NCBI RefSeq assembly: GCF_013283785.1
Contig: NZ_JABCPZ010000039.1
Span: forward strand, 1-59,298
Source of the DNA: Nonomuraea antri
GTDB taxonomy: Bacteria; Actinomycetota; Actinomycetes; Streptosporangiales; Streptosporangiaceae
Direction: 5' to 3'
DNA: 59,298 bases
Shown: positions 1 through 8,219 of the stretch, piece after piece
Position numbering within the stretch: position 1 is the first letter of the stretch
How the letters are laid out: each line of letters opens with the position of its first letter
Notes under the pieces: model-generated
Seen by the model: the letters and a program-made list of their open reading frames with translations, nothing else
Database searches by the model: none
Told to the model about the DNA's origin: nothing
Made by a program: the position numbers and the translations under genes

Positions 1-2
1 CC

Positions 3-1349
3 TCGGTCCTCCCCCGCCCGTCCCGCCGCCCGTCCGCCGAGCGGGCCGCGGACGTCGTCCGTCACGCCGTACAGGCCGGGCTTCTGGGAGACGAGCAGCC
101 GGTGGCCGGATTCCTCGACGTCGAGGGCGTGCGCGACTCGGTCGCCGCGCTCCAGGAGGCGTTCGCCGAGACGCCGGGCGTGCTGCACACGTTCGCCGCC
201 AAGGCCGCCTCGCTGATCCCCGTCCTGCGGCTGCTGGCCGACACCGGCATGGGCTGCGAGGTGGCCAGCCCGGGCGAGCTGCGCATCGCGCTGGACGCCG
301 GGTTCGACCCGGCGCGGATCGTCTTCGACTCCCCGGCGAAGACGCGCACCGAGCTGCGCCAGGCGCTCTCGCTCGGCGTCGCGGTCAACGCCGACAGCCT
401 GTCCGAGCTGGCCCGCATCGACGAGCTGCGGCCTGAGCACTCGTCCTCGGTGCTCGGGTTGCGGGTCAACCCGCAGGTCGGCACCGGGTCCATCGGTGCG
501 ATGAGCACCGCGACGGCCACGTCCAAGTTCGGCGTGCCGCTGCGCGACCCGGGCATGCGCGAGGCCATCGTGCGGGCCTTCGTCGAGCGTCCCTGGCTGA
601 CCCGGCTGCACGCGCACGTCGGCTCGCAGGGCTGCCCGCTGGAGCTGATCGCGGCGGGCATCGCGGAGATCCACCGGCTCGCCGAGGAGATCAACGCCAC
701 GCTCGGCACCCAGCGGATCACCAGCCTGGACATCGGCGGCGGCCTGCCGGTCAACTTCGACGACGACGAGGTCAGGCCCACGTTCGCGGAGTACGTCTCG
801 GCGCTGCGCACGGCCGTGCCCGGCCTGTTCGACGGACGCTACGCGCTGGTCACCGAGTTCGGCCGGTCGCTGCTGGCCAAGAACGGGTTCATCTGCGCGC
901 TGGTGGAGTACACCAAGAACGCGGGCGGGCGGCGCATCGCCATCACGCACGCGGGGGCGCAGGTCGCCACCAGGACCGTGCTCATGCCGGCCGCGTGGCC
1001 GCTGCGCGTCGGCGCGTTCGACGCCCAGGGCCGCCCCAAGGACGGCCCGATGCTGGCCCAGGACGTGGCCGGCCCGTGCTGCTTCGCCGGTGACGTGGTG
1101 GCGCACGACAGGGAGCTGCCCGAGCTCGCCGAGGGCGACATCGTGACCCTGTACGACACGGGCGCGTACTACTTCTCCACCCCGTGGGCCTACAACAGCC
1201 TGCCGCGCCCGGCCGTGTACGGCTTCACCACCGCCGAGGACGGCGGCGACGTGCGGCTGGCCGTCGTCAGGCCGGCGCAGTCGCTCGACGAGATCGCGCT
1301 GGAGAGCGGCCTGGAGCACGCCGGCGCCCTGGTCGCGCTGGGCTCGTGA
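3..1349 (+). CDS. Fold-type III PLP-dependent decarboxylase (LysA/ODC-like), 5' end outside window
   Basis: Likely decarboxylates a basic or diamino acid such as diaminopimelate or ornithine, using pyridoxal phosphate. The reading frame is open to the window edge and already encodes family sequence before the first internal GTG at 102, so the true start lies upstream. Motifs in order: FAAKA with the PLP lysine, HVGSQG, DIGGG (phosphate-binding glycines), EFGRSLLAKNG, and the C-terminal block GPCCFAGDVVAHD followed by DTGAYYFS, which carries the conserved Cys and the GAY of the dimer-interface active site. A classical LysA would have a YAxKAN core and usually sits with threonine-pathway genes; neither is seen, so the substrate is uncertain. 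The next gene follows after 58 bases in the same direction. Confidence 0.85.
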   Translation, partial: SVLPRPSRRPSAERAADVVRHAVQAGLLGDEQPVAGFLDVEGVRDSVAALQEAFAETPGVLHTFAAKAASLIPVLRLLADTGMGCEVASPGELRIALDAGFDPARIVFDSPAKTRTELRQALSLGVAVNADSLSELARIDELRPEHSSSVLGLRVNPQVGTGSIGAMSTATATSKFGVPLRDPGMREAIVRAFVERPWLTRLHAHVGSQGCPLELIAAGIAEIHRLAEEINATLGTQRITSLDIGGGLPVNFDDDEVRPTFAEYVSALRTAVPGLFDGRYALVTEFGRSLLAKNGFICALVEYTKNAGGRRIAITHAGAQVATRTVLMPAAWPLRVGAFDAQGRPKDGPMLAQDVAGPCCFAGDVVAHDRELPELAEGDIVTLYDTGAYYFSTPWAYNSLPRPAVYGFTTAEDGGDVRLAVVRPAQSLDEIALESGLEHAGALVALGS

Positions 1350-1407
1350 CCCCGCCGGGGCCAGGGGTACGGTGCTGGTAACGACCCGGGGAAAGGAGAG
1401 TGCGCAC

Positions 1408-1947
1408 GTGCTGTACGTCTACGGTTTCGAACGACTCGGCGTGGCCGTGAGCGACATCTACTTCGTCGACCCGAATCCGAACCAGGGCCAGGAGGGCGCC
1501 GAGCGGGGCGTCCGGCTCGAACTGCGGCTGCTCGAACAGGGCGAGCTGCAGGGCACCATCTACGCGGCGCGCCCGATCGACCTGGCCAGGCCGCTGTGGC
1601 GGGTCGACCTGCTCGAATCGGTCGACGGCCGGCCTGGCAGCTTCGACCGTACCCATCACCACCCGGTCTTCACCAGGTGGGACCCGGGGCCGCGCGTGTT
1701 CGACAAGGAACTGTCGGCCGACCCGCCGGGCTGGCTGGCGGGCCGGCTGTCCGACCTGGACGGCGTGCTCAAACAGGCCGGCCTGGACGACGACCCCGGG
1801 CTCGCCGCCGACGCCGCCGCGTTGCGCACGTGCGCACCGGAGATCGTCGACACGGTGAACCGCCTGCTGGCCAGGGTCCGCGCGGGCGAGCTCGGCCGGC
1901 CACCTGGCGAGGGGCCGGCCGACAGCGTCAGGGCGAGCTGGCTGTGA
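1408..1947 (+). CDS. Hypothetical protein, 179 aa
   Basis: No family recognised. The GTG start at 1408 is chosen because a purine-rich ribosome binding site (ggaaaggag) lies 9-17 bases upstream. The product is soluble, acidic and has no signal peptide or membrane segment. It opens with LYVYGFERLGVAVSDIYFVDPNPNQGQEGAERGV, residues that suggest a beta-rich fold, and has a helical C-terminal half. It may be co-transcribed with the PLP decarboxylase 58 bases upstream, so a role in the same pathway is possible but unproven. Codon usage matches its neighbours, supporting a real gene. Confidence 0.7.
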   Translation: MLYVYGFERLGVAVSDIYFVDPNPNQGQEGAERGVRLELRLLEQGELQGTIYAARPIDLARPLWRVDLLESVDGRPGSFDRTHHHPVFTRWDPGPRVFDKELSADPPGWLAGRLSDLDGVLKQAGLDDDPGLAADAAALRTCAPEIVDTVNRLLARVRAGELGRPPGEGPADSVRASWL

Positions 1948-1956
1948 CCCCCGCGC

Positions 1957-1981
1957 GCCCGGCCCGGCGACGGGCCCGGGC
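1957..1981. terminator. Possible GC hairpin between convergent genes
   Basis: Arms gcccggccc (1957-1965) and gggcccgggc (1972-1981) pair with one bulge around a 6-base loop. No T tract follows. It lies between the plus-strand unknown gene and livJ on the minus strand. Nothing else is visible in 1948-2052. Confidence 0.3.
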
Positions 1982-2052
1982 CGCGACCACCAACAGCACG
2001 GCCGCGACCGCGCCGCCGCCGGCCCCCTCTGGCAAGGCGCCGGCCCGTTCTG

Positions 2053-3345
2053 TCAACCGGTCAGCGGGCCGAATTCCTTGCGGGTGTCGATGACCTGGCC
2101 GAACAGCTCCCACCGTTCGCCCTTGAACGTCATGAGCTGCAGCGACTCGATCGGGAAGCCGTCACCGGCGGCCGTGTCGAGCGTGACACCCGGCAGCAGC
2201 ATGTCCACCTTGACCCCCTTGAGGTCGCGCATCGAGTCGCGCAGCCCTTCGCGGGTCGGGCACTTGGCCGCCTCCATGGCCTTGTGGAAGCTGCTCGCCA
2301 CGGCCCAGCCGAAGGTGTGGTACGGCACCGCCGGGTCGGCGTCGGGCGCGTACTGCTTCATCTTCTCGTGGTAGAGCTTCATCTCCGCGTCGTCCTTCCA
2401 GGTCGGGTCGGTCGGGTCCTTGTAGTAGGACGCCGACACGATGCCCTGGACGTTCTGGAAGCCGACCGGCTTGAGCACGGTGATCGAGGCGGCCACGTTG
2501 TTCACGATGTGCAGCGGGTTCCACCCGGTGTTCTTGGCGTCGGCGGCCAGCGCCTGGGAGCCGAACTTGGGCGTGGTCACGTTGAGCAGCACGTCGGCCT
2601 TCGACTCGGCGAGGTTGCGCATCTGGGCGTCCACGCTGGGGTCGGTCACCTCGTACGACTGCTCGGCCACGACCTTGACGCCGCTGCCCTCGACGGCCCG
2701 TTTGAAGCCGTCGAGCAGGTCCTTGCCGAAGTCGTCGTTCTGGTAGAGCACGGCGACCTTGGCGTCGGGCTTGTCGGTCTTGAGGTACTGGGCGTAGACG
2801 CGGGCCTCGGAGATGTAGTTGGGCTGCCAGCCGATCGTCCACGGGTGCGCGGTGTCGGTGCCCCACGTGGACGCGCCGGTGGCCACGAACACCTGGGGCA
2901 CCTTGCGCTGGTTGGCGTAGTCCCAGGTGGCGGTGGTGGACGGGGTGCCGAGGGTCTGGAAGAGCGCGAACACCTGCTCCTGCTCGACCAGCCTGCGGGC
3001 CTCCTCGACCGCCTTGGGCGGCTGGTAGCCGTCGTCGCGGACGACGAACTCCACCTTGCGCCCGCCGATGCCGCCCTTCTCGGCGTTGACGTAGTCGAAG
3101 TACGCCTTGATGCCCTTGGGGATGGCGCCGTAGGCGGAGGCGGGGCCCGACAGCGGGTAGATGCCGCCGAGCTTGATGGATGTGTCGGTGATGCCGGTCG
3201 TCTGCTGTCCCTGGCACTGGCCGGCGGCGGCCGTCGCGCCCCCGCCGGTGCCACTCGTGCCACCGGTGCCCGTGTCGCCCCGGCCGCCGCAGGCTGCCGC
3301 CGCCAGCAGGAGCAGCGCGGCACAGCCGATCGAAGTCACTCGCAT
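2053..3345 (-). CDS. livJ: Branched-chain amino acid-type ABC transporter substrate-binding lipoprotein
   Basis: Extracytoplasmic receptor (type I periplasmic-binding fold, Leu/Ile/Val/amide family) for the importer encoded just upstream. The 430-residue product starts MRVTSIG with an 18-residue hydrophobic stretch and a lipobox LAAAAC near residue 19, followed by a Gly/Thr-rich linker. The mature part begins with GITDTSIKLGGIYPLSGPASAYG, the typical opening strand of this family, and FALFQTLGTPSTTA lies in the N-terminal lobe. The ATG at 3345 has a good GGAG ribosome binding site. It is the last gene of livGFHMJ, ten bases after livM. The ligand may be an aromatic or branched-chain acid rather than an amino acid, given the neighbouring acyl-CoA ligase. 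Confidence 0.92.
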   Translation of the reverse strand: MRVTSIGCAALLLLAAAACGGRGDTGTGGTSGTGGGATAAAGQCQGQQTTGITDTSIKLGGIYPLSGPASAYGAIPKGIKAYFDYVNAEKGGIGGRKVEFVVRDDGYQPPKAVEEARRLVEQEQVFALFQTLGTPSTTATWDYANQRKVPQVFVATGASTWGTDTAHPWTIGWQPNYISEARVYAQYLKTDKPDAKVAVLYQNDDFGKDLLDGFKRAVEGSGVKVVAEQSYEVTDPSVDAQMRNLAESKADVLLNVTTPKFGSQALAADAKNTGWNPLHIVNNVAASITVLKPVGFQNVQGIVSASYYKDPTDPTWKDDAEMKLYHEKMKQYAPDADPAVPYHTFGWAVASSFHKAMEAAKCPTREGLRDSMRDLKGVKVDMLLPGVTLDTAAGDGFPIESLQLMTFKGERWELFGQVIDTRKEFGPLTG

Positions 3346-3355
3346 CCCATACTCC

Positions 3356-4348
3356 TTAACGGACCTTGCGGAATCTACGGAAGATCGTCTGGATCAGTCC
3401 GGCCAGACCGGTCGGCGCCACGTACATCACCACGATGATCAGCAGGCCGAAGATGACACCCGGGGCGGCGTCGTTGACGTCTTGAGAGATGCTCGGCACG
3501 AACATCACGAACAGCGCGCCGAGCACCGGCCCGGCCAGCGCGCCGAGCCCGCCGACCACCAGGCCGGCCAGCAGCGTGATCGACAACGTGGCCGGGAACG
3601 AGTCCGGCGAGACGAAGCCGATCACCCAGGTGTAGAGACAGCCCGCCGCCCCGGCGAACATCGCGCTCCAGGCGAAGGCGAGCGTCTTGTACCAGGCCGG
3701 GCGCACGCCCATCACCTCGGCCGCGATCTCGTCGTCCCTGATCGCGTGCAGCGCGCGGCCCACGCGGGACCGCAGCAGGCCGCGGGCCAGCGCGAACGCG
3801 GCGAGCGCGACGGCGAGCGCGAGGAAGTACAGCCACTGGTCCTCGGCCAGGCCGCTCCAGGCCGGCGGCGCGGGCTTGGCCAGGGTCAGGCCCATCGAGC
3901 CGCCGGTGACGTCCTCGAACCGTTTGAGCAGCGGCACCAGGAAGATCGCGATGGCCAGCGTGACGAGCGCCAGGTAGAGCCCGCGCAGCCGCATCGCGGG
4001 CACGCCGAGCGCCAGCCCGAGCAGGAAGGCGACCGCGGCGGCGATCGGCAGGGTCAGCGGGTACGGCAGCGCCCAGCGTTCCATCGTGACCGCCGCCGTG
4101 TACGCGCCGGCCGCGAAGAACGCGCCGTGCCCGAGCGAGATCTGGCCGGCGTGCCCGACCAGCAGGTTCAGCCCGAGCAGCGCCACCGCGTAGACCAGCA
4201 CCATGGTGAGCTGGAAGACGTGGAAGGGGACGAGCTGGAACGGCGCGTAACAGGCCGCGGCCAGCGATACGGCCGCCGCCGCCCATCGCCACCGCGCCGC
4301 CGCGACGGGCCTGGCCGGCGCTTCCAGCCGCTCCGGAGCCTGGATCAT
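3356..4348 (-). CDS. livM: Branched-chain amino acid-type ABC transporter permease LivM
   Basis: One of two inner-membrane channel subunits. The 330-residue product has about eight to nine hydrophobic segments and the LivM hallmark GLNLLVGHAGQISLGHGAFFAAGAY near residue 60, followed by YLALVTLAIAIF and AIRDDEIAAEVMGV, the cytoplasmic EAA-like coupling loop. LVVGGLGALAGPVLGALF near the C-terminus is also typical. The start codon overlaps the livH stop (ATGA, 4345-4348), so the two are translationally coupled. Length and motif order are normal for the family. Confidence 0.93.
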   Translation of the reverse strand: MIQAPERLEAPARPVAAARWRWAAAAVSLAAACYAPFQLVPFHVFQLTMVLVYAVALLGLNLLVGHAGQISLGHGAFFAAGAYTAAVTMERWALPYPLTLPIAAAVAFLLGLALGVPAMRLRGLYLALVTLAIAIFLVPLLKRFEDVTGGSMGLTLAKPAPPAWSGLAEDQWLYFLALAVALAAFALARGLLRSRVGRALHAIRDDEIAAEVMGVRPAWYKTLAFAWSAMFAGAAGCLYTWVIGFVSPDSFPATLSITLLAGLVVGGLGALAGPVLGALFVMFVPSISQDVNDAAPGVIFGLLIIVVMYVAPTGLAGLIQTIFRRFRKVR

Positions 4349-5226
4349 GCGCGTTCCACCACCGCTCGTCCGAACAGCCCCTGCGGCCGCAGCAGCAGGA
4401 CGCCCAGAATGATCACCAGGGGCACGCCGACCTTCAGGTCGGAGCCGATGACGGCGACGTACGCGCCGGCCAGCGTCTCGGCCACGCCCACGATCAGCCC
4501 GCCGGCCACCGCGCCCACCGGACTGTCGAACCCGCCCAGCGTCGCCGCGGCGAACGCGTAGATCAGGACGCCGCCCATCATGTTGGGCTCCAGGAACAGC
4601 AGCGGCGCGACCAGCACGCCCGACACCGCGCCCACGGTCGCGGCCAGGCCCCAGCCGAGCGCGAGCGTCCAGCCGACGCGGATGCCGACCAGCCGCGCGG
4701 AGTCCGGGTTGGTGGCCACCGCCCGCATGCCCAGCCCGATCCTGGTGTGCTGGAACAGCAGGTAGAGCAGCCCCATCACTACCCCGACCACGGCGAACAC
4801 GCCAAGAGTCGCGTAGCCGACGCTGATCCCGCCGGCCTCGAAGGCCCCGGAGGGGAACGGGTTCGGGAAATCCTTGATCAGGAACGTCCAGATCCAGCCG
4901 GCCGCGGCGTTGACGAAGATGAACAGCCCCACGGTGACGATCACCACGGTGAGCTCGGGCGCGCCTTCGACCGGCCGGATGATCACGCGTTCGATGAGCA
5001 TCCCGCCCGCGAACGACACCACCAGCGTGAGCCCGAGCGCCGGCCAGAACGGCAGCCCGGCCGCGGTGAACTGCCAGGCCAGGTACGTGGCGAACATGGC
5101 CAGCTCGCCCTGCGCGAAGTTGACGATCCCGGTGAACCGGTAGATCAGCACCAGCGCCAGGGCAAGGCTGGCGTAGATGGCGCCCGCGCCCAGCCCCTCG
5201 ATCACCTGCTGCAGGAAGCCGTTCAT
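4345..5226 (-). CDS. livH: Branched-chain amino acid-type ABC transporter permease LivH
   Basis: Second membrane subunit, 293 residues with about eight hydrophobic segments. The opening GAIYASLALALVLIYRFTGIVNFAQGELAMFATYLAW is the conserved LivH N-terminus (FAQGE being the signature), and MRAVATNPDSARLVGIRV is the cytoplasmic coupling helix that contacts the ATPases. The C-terminus LRPQGLFGR is also conserved. The gene overlaps livF upstream and livM downstream by four bases each, so stoichiometric expression is likely. Confidence 0.93.
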   Translation of the reverse strand: MNGFLQQVIEGLGAGAIYASLALALVLIYRFTGIVNFAQGELAMFATYLAWQFTAAGLPFWPALGLTLVVSFAGGMLIERVIIRPVEGAPELTVVIVTVGLFIFVNAAAGWIWTFLIKDFPNPFPSGAFEAGGISVGYATLGVFAVVGVVMGLLYLLFQHTRIGLGMRAVATNPDSARLVGIRVGWTLALGWGLAATVGAVSGVLVAPLLFLEPNMMGGVLIYAFAAATLGGFDSPVGAVAGGLIVGVAETLAGAYVAVIGSDLKVGVPLVIILGVLLLRPQGLFGRAVVERA

Positions 5227-5939
5227 ACCCGGTACCCCAGGTAGGACTGGGCGACCTGCTCGTCGGCCTGGATCTGCGCGGCCGTCCCGGACAGGACGAT
5301 CCGCCCGGTCTCCAGCACGTGCGCCTGCTGGGCGATGCCGAGGGCGAGATGGGCGTTCTGCTCGACGACGACCACGGTGGTCCGCTCCTCTGCGTTGACG
5401 GCCTGGACGATGCGGAACAACTCCCTGGTGACCAGCGGGGCCAGCCCGAGCGACGGCTCGTCGAGCAGCAGCAGCTTCGGCCGGAGCATGAGCGCCCTGC
5501 CGATGGCCAGCATCTGCTGCTCGCCGCCGCTGAGACTGCCCGCGGCCTGCTTGAGCCTGGTCTTCAGCACCGGGAAGTAGGCGTAGACGCGGTCGAGGTC
5601 GGCGGCCACGGCGCGGGAGTCGCGCCGGGTGTACGCGCCGAGCCGCAGGTTCTCCTCGACCGTCAGCGGGACGAACGTGCCGCGTCCCTCGGGCACGTGA
5701 GCGACGCCGAGCCTGGCCAGGGTGTCCGGCGGGCGTCCGGCCAGTTCGGCGTCGCCGAGCCTGATGCCGCCCCTGGCCCTGACCATGCCGGACAGGGCGC
5801 GCAGCAGCGTGGTCTTGCCGGCGCCGTTCGGGCCGAGAATCGCGCAGATCTCGCCGGCGCCGACGGTCAGGCTGATGCCGTGCAGCACCTTGGCGTCCCC
5901 GTAGCCGGCGGACAGGTCGGTGACCACGAGGTCGCTCAT
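5223..5939 (-). CDS. livF: ABC transporter ATP-binding protein LivF
   Basis: One of two cytoplasmic ATPases of the importer. The start is ATG at 5939 (MSDLVVTDLSAGYG); the open frame extends further upstream but that part is out-of-frame sequence of livG. The 238-residue product has Walker A GPNGAGKT near residue 37, Q-loop region VAHVPEGRGTFVPLTVEENL, signature LSGGEQQML and Walker B LLLLDEPSLGLAP, then a switch region VVVVEQNAHLAL in which the usual His is shifted as in other LivF proteins. Four-base overlaps with livG and livH indicate translational coupling. Confidence 0.94.
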   Translation of the reverse strand: MSDLVVTDLSAGYGDAKVLHGISLTVGAGEICAILGPNGAGKTTLLRALSGMVRARGGIRLGDAELAGRPPDTLARLGVAHVPEGRGTFVPLTVEENLRLGAYTRRDSRAVAADLDRVYAYFPVLKTRLKQAAGSLSGGEQQMLAIGRALMLRPKLLLLDEPSLGLAPLVTRELFRIVQAVNAEERTTVVVVEQNAHLALGIAQQAHVLETGRIVLSGTAAQIQADEQVAQSYLGYRV

Positions 5940-6691
5940 GCCGCCGCCGTCCCCAGGTACGCCTCGATGACGGCCGGGTCGCGCTGCACCTCGGCCGGCG
6001 GGCCTTCGGCGATCTTGCGACCGAAGTCCAGGCAGACGATGCGGTCGCAGGTGCCCATGACGAAGCCCATGTGGTGCTCGACCACGATCACGGTCAGGTC
6101 GTACTCGTCGCGTATCGCGCTGAGCGTGCCCGCGAACTCGGCCACCTCGGCCGCGTTCAGGCCGTTGACCGGCTCGTCGAGCAGCAGCAGCCGCGGCCGG
6201 CCGAGCAGCGCCCTGGCCAGCTCCACCCGTTTGAGCGTGCCGAACGGCAGCCCGGTCGCCGGGTGCCCGGCCACGGCGGACAGGTCCAGCCGGGCGAGCA
6301 CGGCGTCGGCGTCCGCGCGCAGGGCCCGTTCCTCGGCTCTGGCCAGGCCGAGCGCGGCCGTGCGGAATCCGGCGCGGCCCCGGTGATGCGCGCCGACCAG
6401 CACGTTGTCGCGCACCGACAGGCGACGGAACAGGCCCAGGTTCTGGAAGGTACGGGCGATGCCCAGCTCGGCGATCGCGTGCGGGGGCCTGGCCAGCAGG
6501 TTCTCGCCCTCGTACGTCACGCTCCCGGCGTCGGCGGCGTGGCGTCTGGTCAGGCAGTTGAACAGGGTGGTCTTGCCGGCGCCGTTCGGGCCGATCAGAC
6601 CCACCATCTCGCCGCGCTCCACCCCGAAGCCGACGCCGTCCAGCGCGGTGATGCCCCCGAAGCGCACGGTGAGATCGCGTACCTCCAGCAT
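5936..6691 (-). CDS. livG: ABC transporter ATP-binding protein LivG
   Basis: First gene of the importer operon; 251 residues. ATG at 6691 is chosen because it is preceded by a strong AGGAGG ribosome binding site with seven-base spacing. Walker A GPNGAGKT near residue 34, IARTFQNLGLF (Q-loop, LivG-type), a weak signature LPFGTLKRVELARAL, Walker B LLLLDEP and VVEHHMGFVMG carrying the switch histidine. The LivG-specific C-terminal EGPPAEVQRDPAVIEAYLG is present. A perfect short palindrome overlaps the leader just before the ribosome binding site. Confidence 0.94.
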   Translation of the reverse strand: MLEVRDLTVRFGGITALDGVGFGVERGEMVGLIGPNGAGKTTLFNCLTRRHAADAGSVTYEGENLLARPPHAIAELGIARTFQNLGLFRRLSVRDNVLVGAHHRGRAGFRTAALGLARAEERALRADADAVLARLDLSAVAGHPATGLPFGTLKRVELARALLGRPRLLLLDEPVNGLNAAEVAEFAGTLSAIRDEYDLTVIVVEHHMGFVMGTCDRIVCLDFGRKIAEGPPAEVQRDPAVIEAYLGTAAA

Positions 6692-6703
6692 GCGGCCTCC
6701 TGG

Positions 6704-6716
6704 AGAACAATGTTCT
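6704..6716. promoter_or_regulatory. 13-bp palindrome in livG leader
   Basis: agaacaatgttct is a perfect palindrome ending a few bases upstream of the livG ribosome binding site. It could be the operator through which the divergent PucR-type regulator, or another factor, controls the liv operon. A second imperfect dyad, ggtca-N8-tgacc, lies nearer the regulator gene at about 6821-6839. No strong -10/-35 pair was recognised in 6692-6854. Confidence 0.4.
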
Positions 6717-6854
6717 GAAGTTGGGGTCAGCGTAGGTTCACCGCGCTGACAGCCGCATTGGGCACGGTCACCACACCTGTGCGCGGCGAGTTGGTCCCGG
6801 AGCACAGCATCTGTCTCGGACCGGTCACGAACCGTTGACCGCCCGGCGGCGGGC

Positions 6855-8219
6855 ATGGATCATCCCGGCATGTCCGGTGGTTTCAGCACGGAAACGCTCA
6901 CTGGTACGGAGAGAGTCCGGGCGGAACGCGCGCGGATACTCGCCGAACTCCTCGCCGACCTCGACGGCCTGGCCGCGGCCGCGCTCGCGGCGATGAAGGC
7001 CGAGATCCCCGCGTACGCCGCCGAGGGCGCGGCCTTCCACGCCGACGTCCACGACCAGGTGGCCAGGCACTACCGCAGCAAGCTGGCCGTGCTCATGGAG
7101 GAACGCACGGTCACGCTGGACGACATCGCCTTCACCAGGCAAGCGGCCATGCGCCGGGCGCGGGCCGGGGTGGCGCTGGCCGACTACATCAACGCCTTCC
7201 GGGTCGGGCAGCAGGTGTTCTGGGAGTCGGTGGTCAGGCGGGCCGGACGTTCGTTCGCCGGTCAGGAGGCGGCGTTGTCGCTGGCCACGCCGCTCATGCG
7301 GTACTGCGACTTCGCCAGCACGCACGCCGCGAACGCGTACATGGAGTTCCAGCAGTACGCCACCGCCGAGGCGGTGCGCGAGAGCCGCGACCTGCTCGAA
7401 ACCCTGCTGGGCGGCGGCGTCCCCGCGCGCGGCGGGCAGCTCGCGGCGGCGCAGGCGCACGGCCTGGCCCCGGGCACGCGCGTGCCGCTGCTCGTGGTGG
7501 TCGCGGTGCTCATCGGCCCGCGCGCGGTCACCGGCGCGGACGCCAGGCACGCCGCCTCCGCCGCCATCGCCAGGACCAGCGAGAACGGGACGCGCACGCT
7601 GTCGGTGGTCCGCCAGTCCGAGATCGTGGCCATCCCCGTGCTCGGCCCCGGCGGCGACCCGGGCGAGTTGTGCGACCGGCTGCGCGCGGTCCGCGACACG
7701 CTGGCCGGCGAGGGCATCAGGCTGGCCATGGGCATCAGCACGATCGCCGCGGGACCCGGCCTGATCCCGCAGGCCTACCTGGAGGCGCGGGCGATGCTGG
7801 AGTTCGTGCCCGAGGACGGCGGCGTGGCCGCGCTGCCGCTCATCACGCCCTTCCAGTACCTGGCGCTCAAGGCCGACGACACCGCCAGGCACCTGGTCGA
7901 CCCGCGCATCCGCGCGCTGCTGGCCGAGGACCGCGAGCGCGGCGGCGTGCTCACCGCGACGATCAGGACGTTCGCCTCGGCCGACCTCAACCTGCGCGCC
8001 ACCGCCGAACGCCTGCAGATCCACCCGAACACCGCGCAGTACCGCCTGCGCCGCATCCAGGAACGCACCGGACGCTCGCTCCGCAAGATCGACGATCTCG
8101 TCGAACTGCTCGTCGCGATCGCGTTGCAGGACTCGCTGCCGCCCAATCCCGGACGGCCAAGACTGGCCACCGTGACCGATGAGAGCCGGACGGGAACCGG
8201 CGTACGGTCGATGCCATGA
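6855..8219 (+). CDS. PucR/CdaR-type transcriptional regulator
   Basis: DNA-binding regulator of the PucR family, 454 residues. An all-helical N-terminal third (about 25-170) resembles RsbRD-like input domains; the middle (about 175-340) fits the degenerate GGDEF-like CdaR sensor; the C-terminus holds the PucR helix-turn-helix, with TAERLQIHPNTAQYRLRRIQERTGRS. It is divergent from livGFHMJ and overlaps the acyl-CoA ligase by four bases (ATGA), so it probably controls both uptake and activation of one carboxylic substrate. The ATG at 6855 is used; an in-frame ATG at 6870 is a credible alternative. Neither has a convincing ribosome binding site. Confidence 0.85.
   Translation: MDHPGMSGGFSTETLTGTERVRAERARILAELLADLDGLAAAALAAMKAEIPAYAAEGAAFHADVHDQVARHYRSKLAVLMEERTVTLDDIAFTRQAAMRRARAGVALADYINAFRVGQQVFWESVVRRAGRSFAGQEAALSLATPLMRYCDFASTHAANAYMEFQQYATAEAVRESRDLLETLLGGGVPARGGQLAAAQAHGLAPGTRVPLLVVVAVLIGPRAVTGADARHAASAAIARTSENGTRTLSVVRQSEIVAIPVLGPGGDPGELCDRLRAVRDTLAGEGIRLAMGISTIAAGPGLIPQAYLEARAMLEFVPEDGGVAALPLITPFQYLALKADDTARHLVDPRIRALLAEDRERGGVLTATIRTFASADLNLRATAERLQIHPNTAQYRLRRIQERTGRSLRKIDDLVELLVAIALQDSLPPNPGRPRLATVTDESRTGTGVRSMP

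Noticed and set aside
5223..6710. A 495-residue LivG-LivF fusion frame
   Set aside because: The upstream half is the wrong frame of livG; LivF begins at ATG 5939 with normal length.
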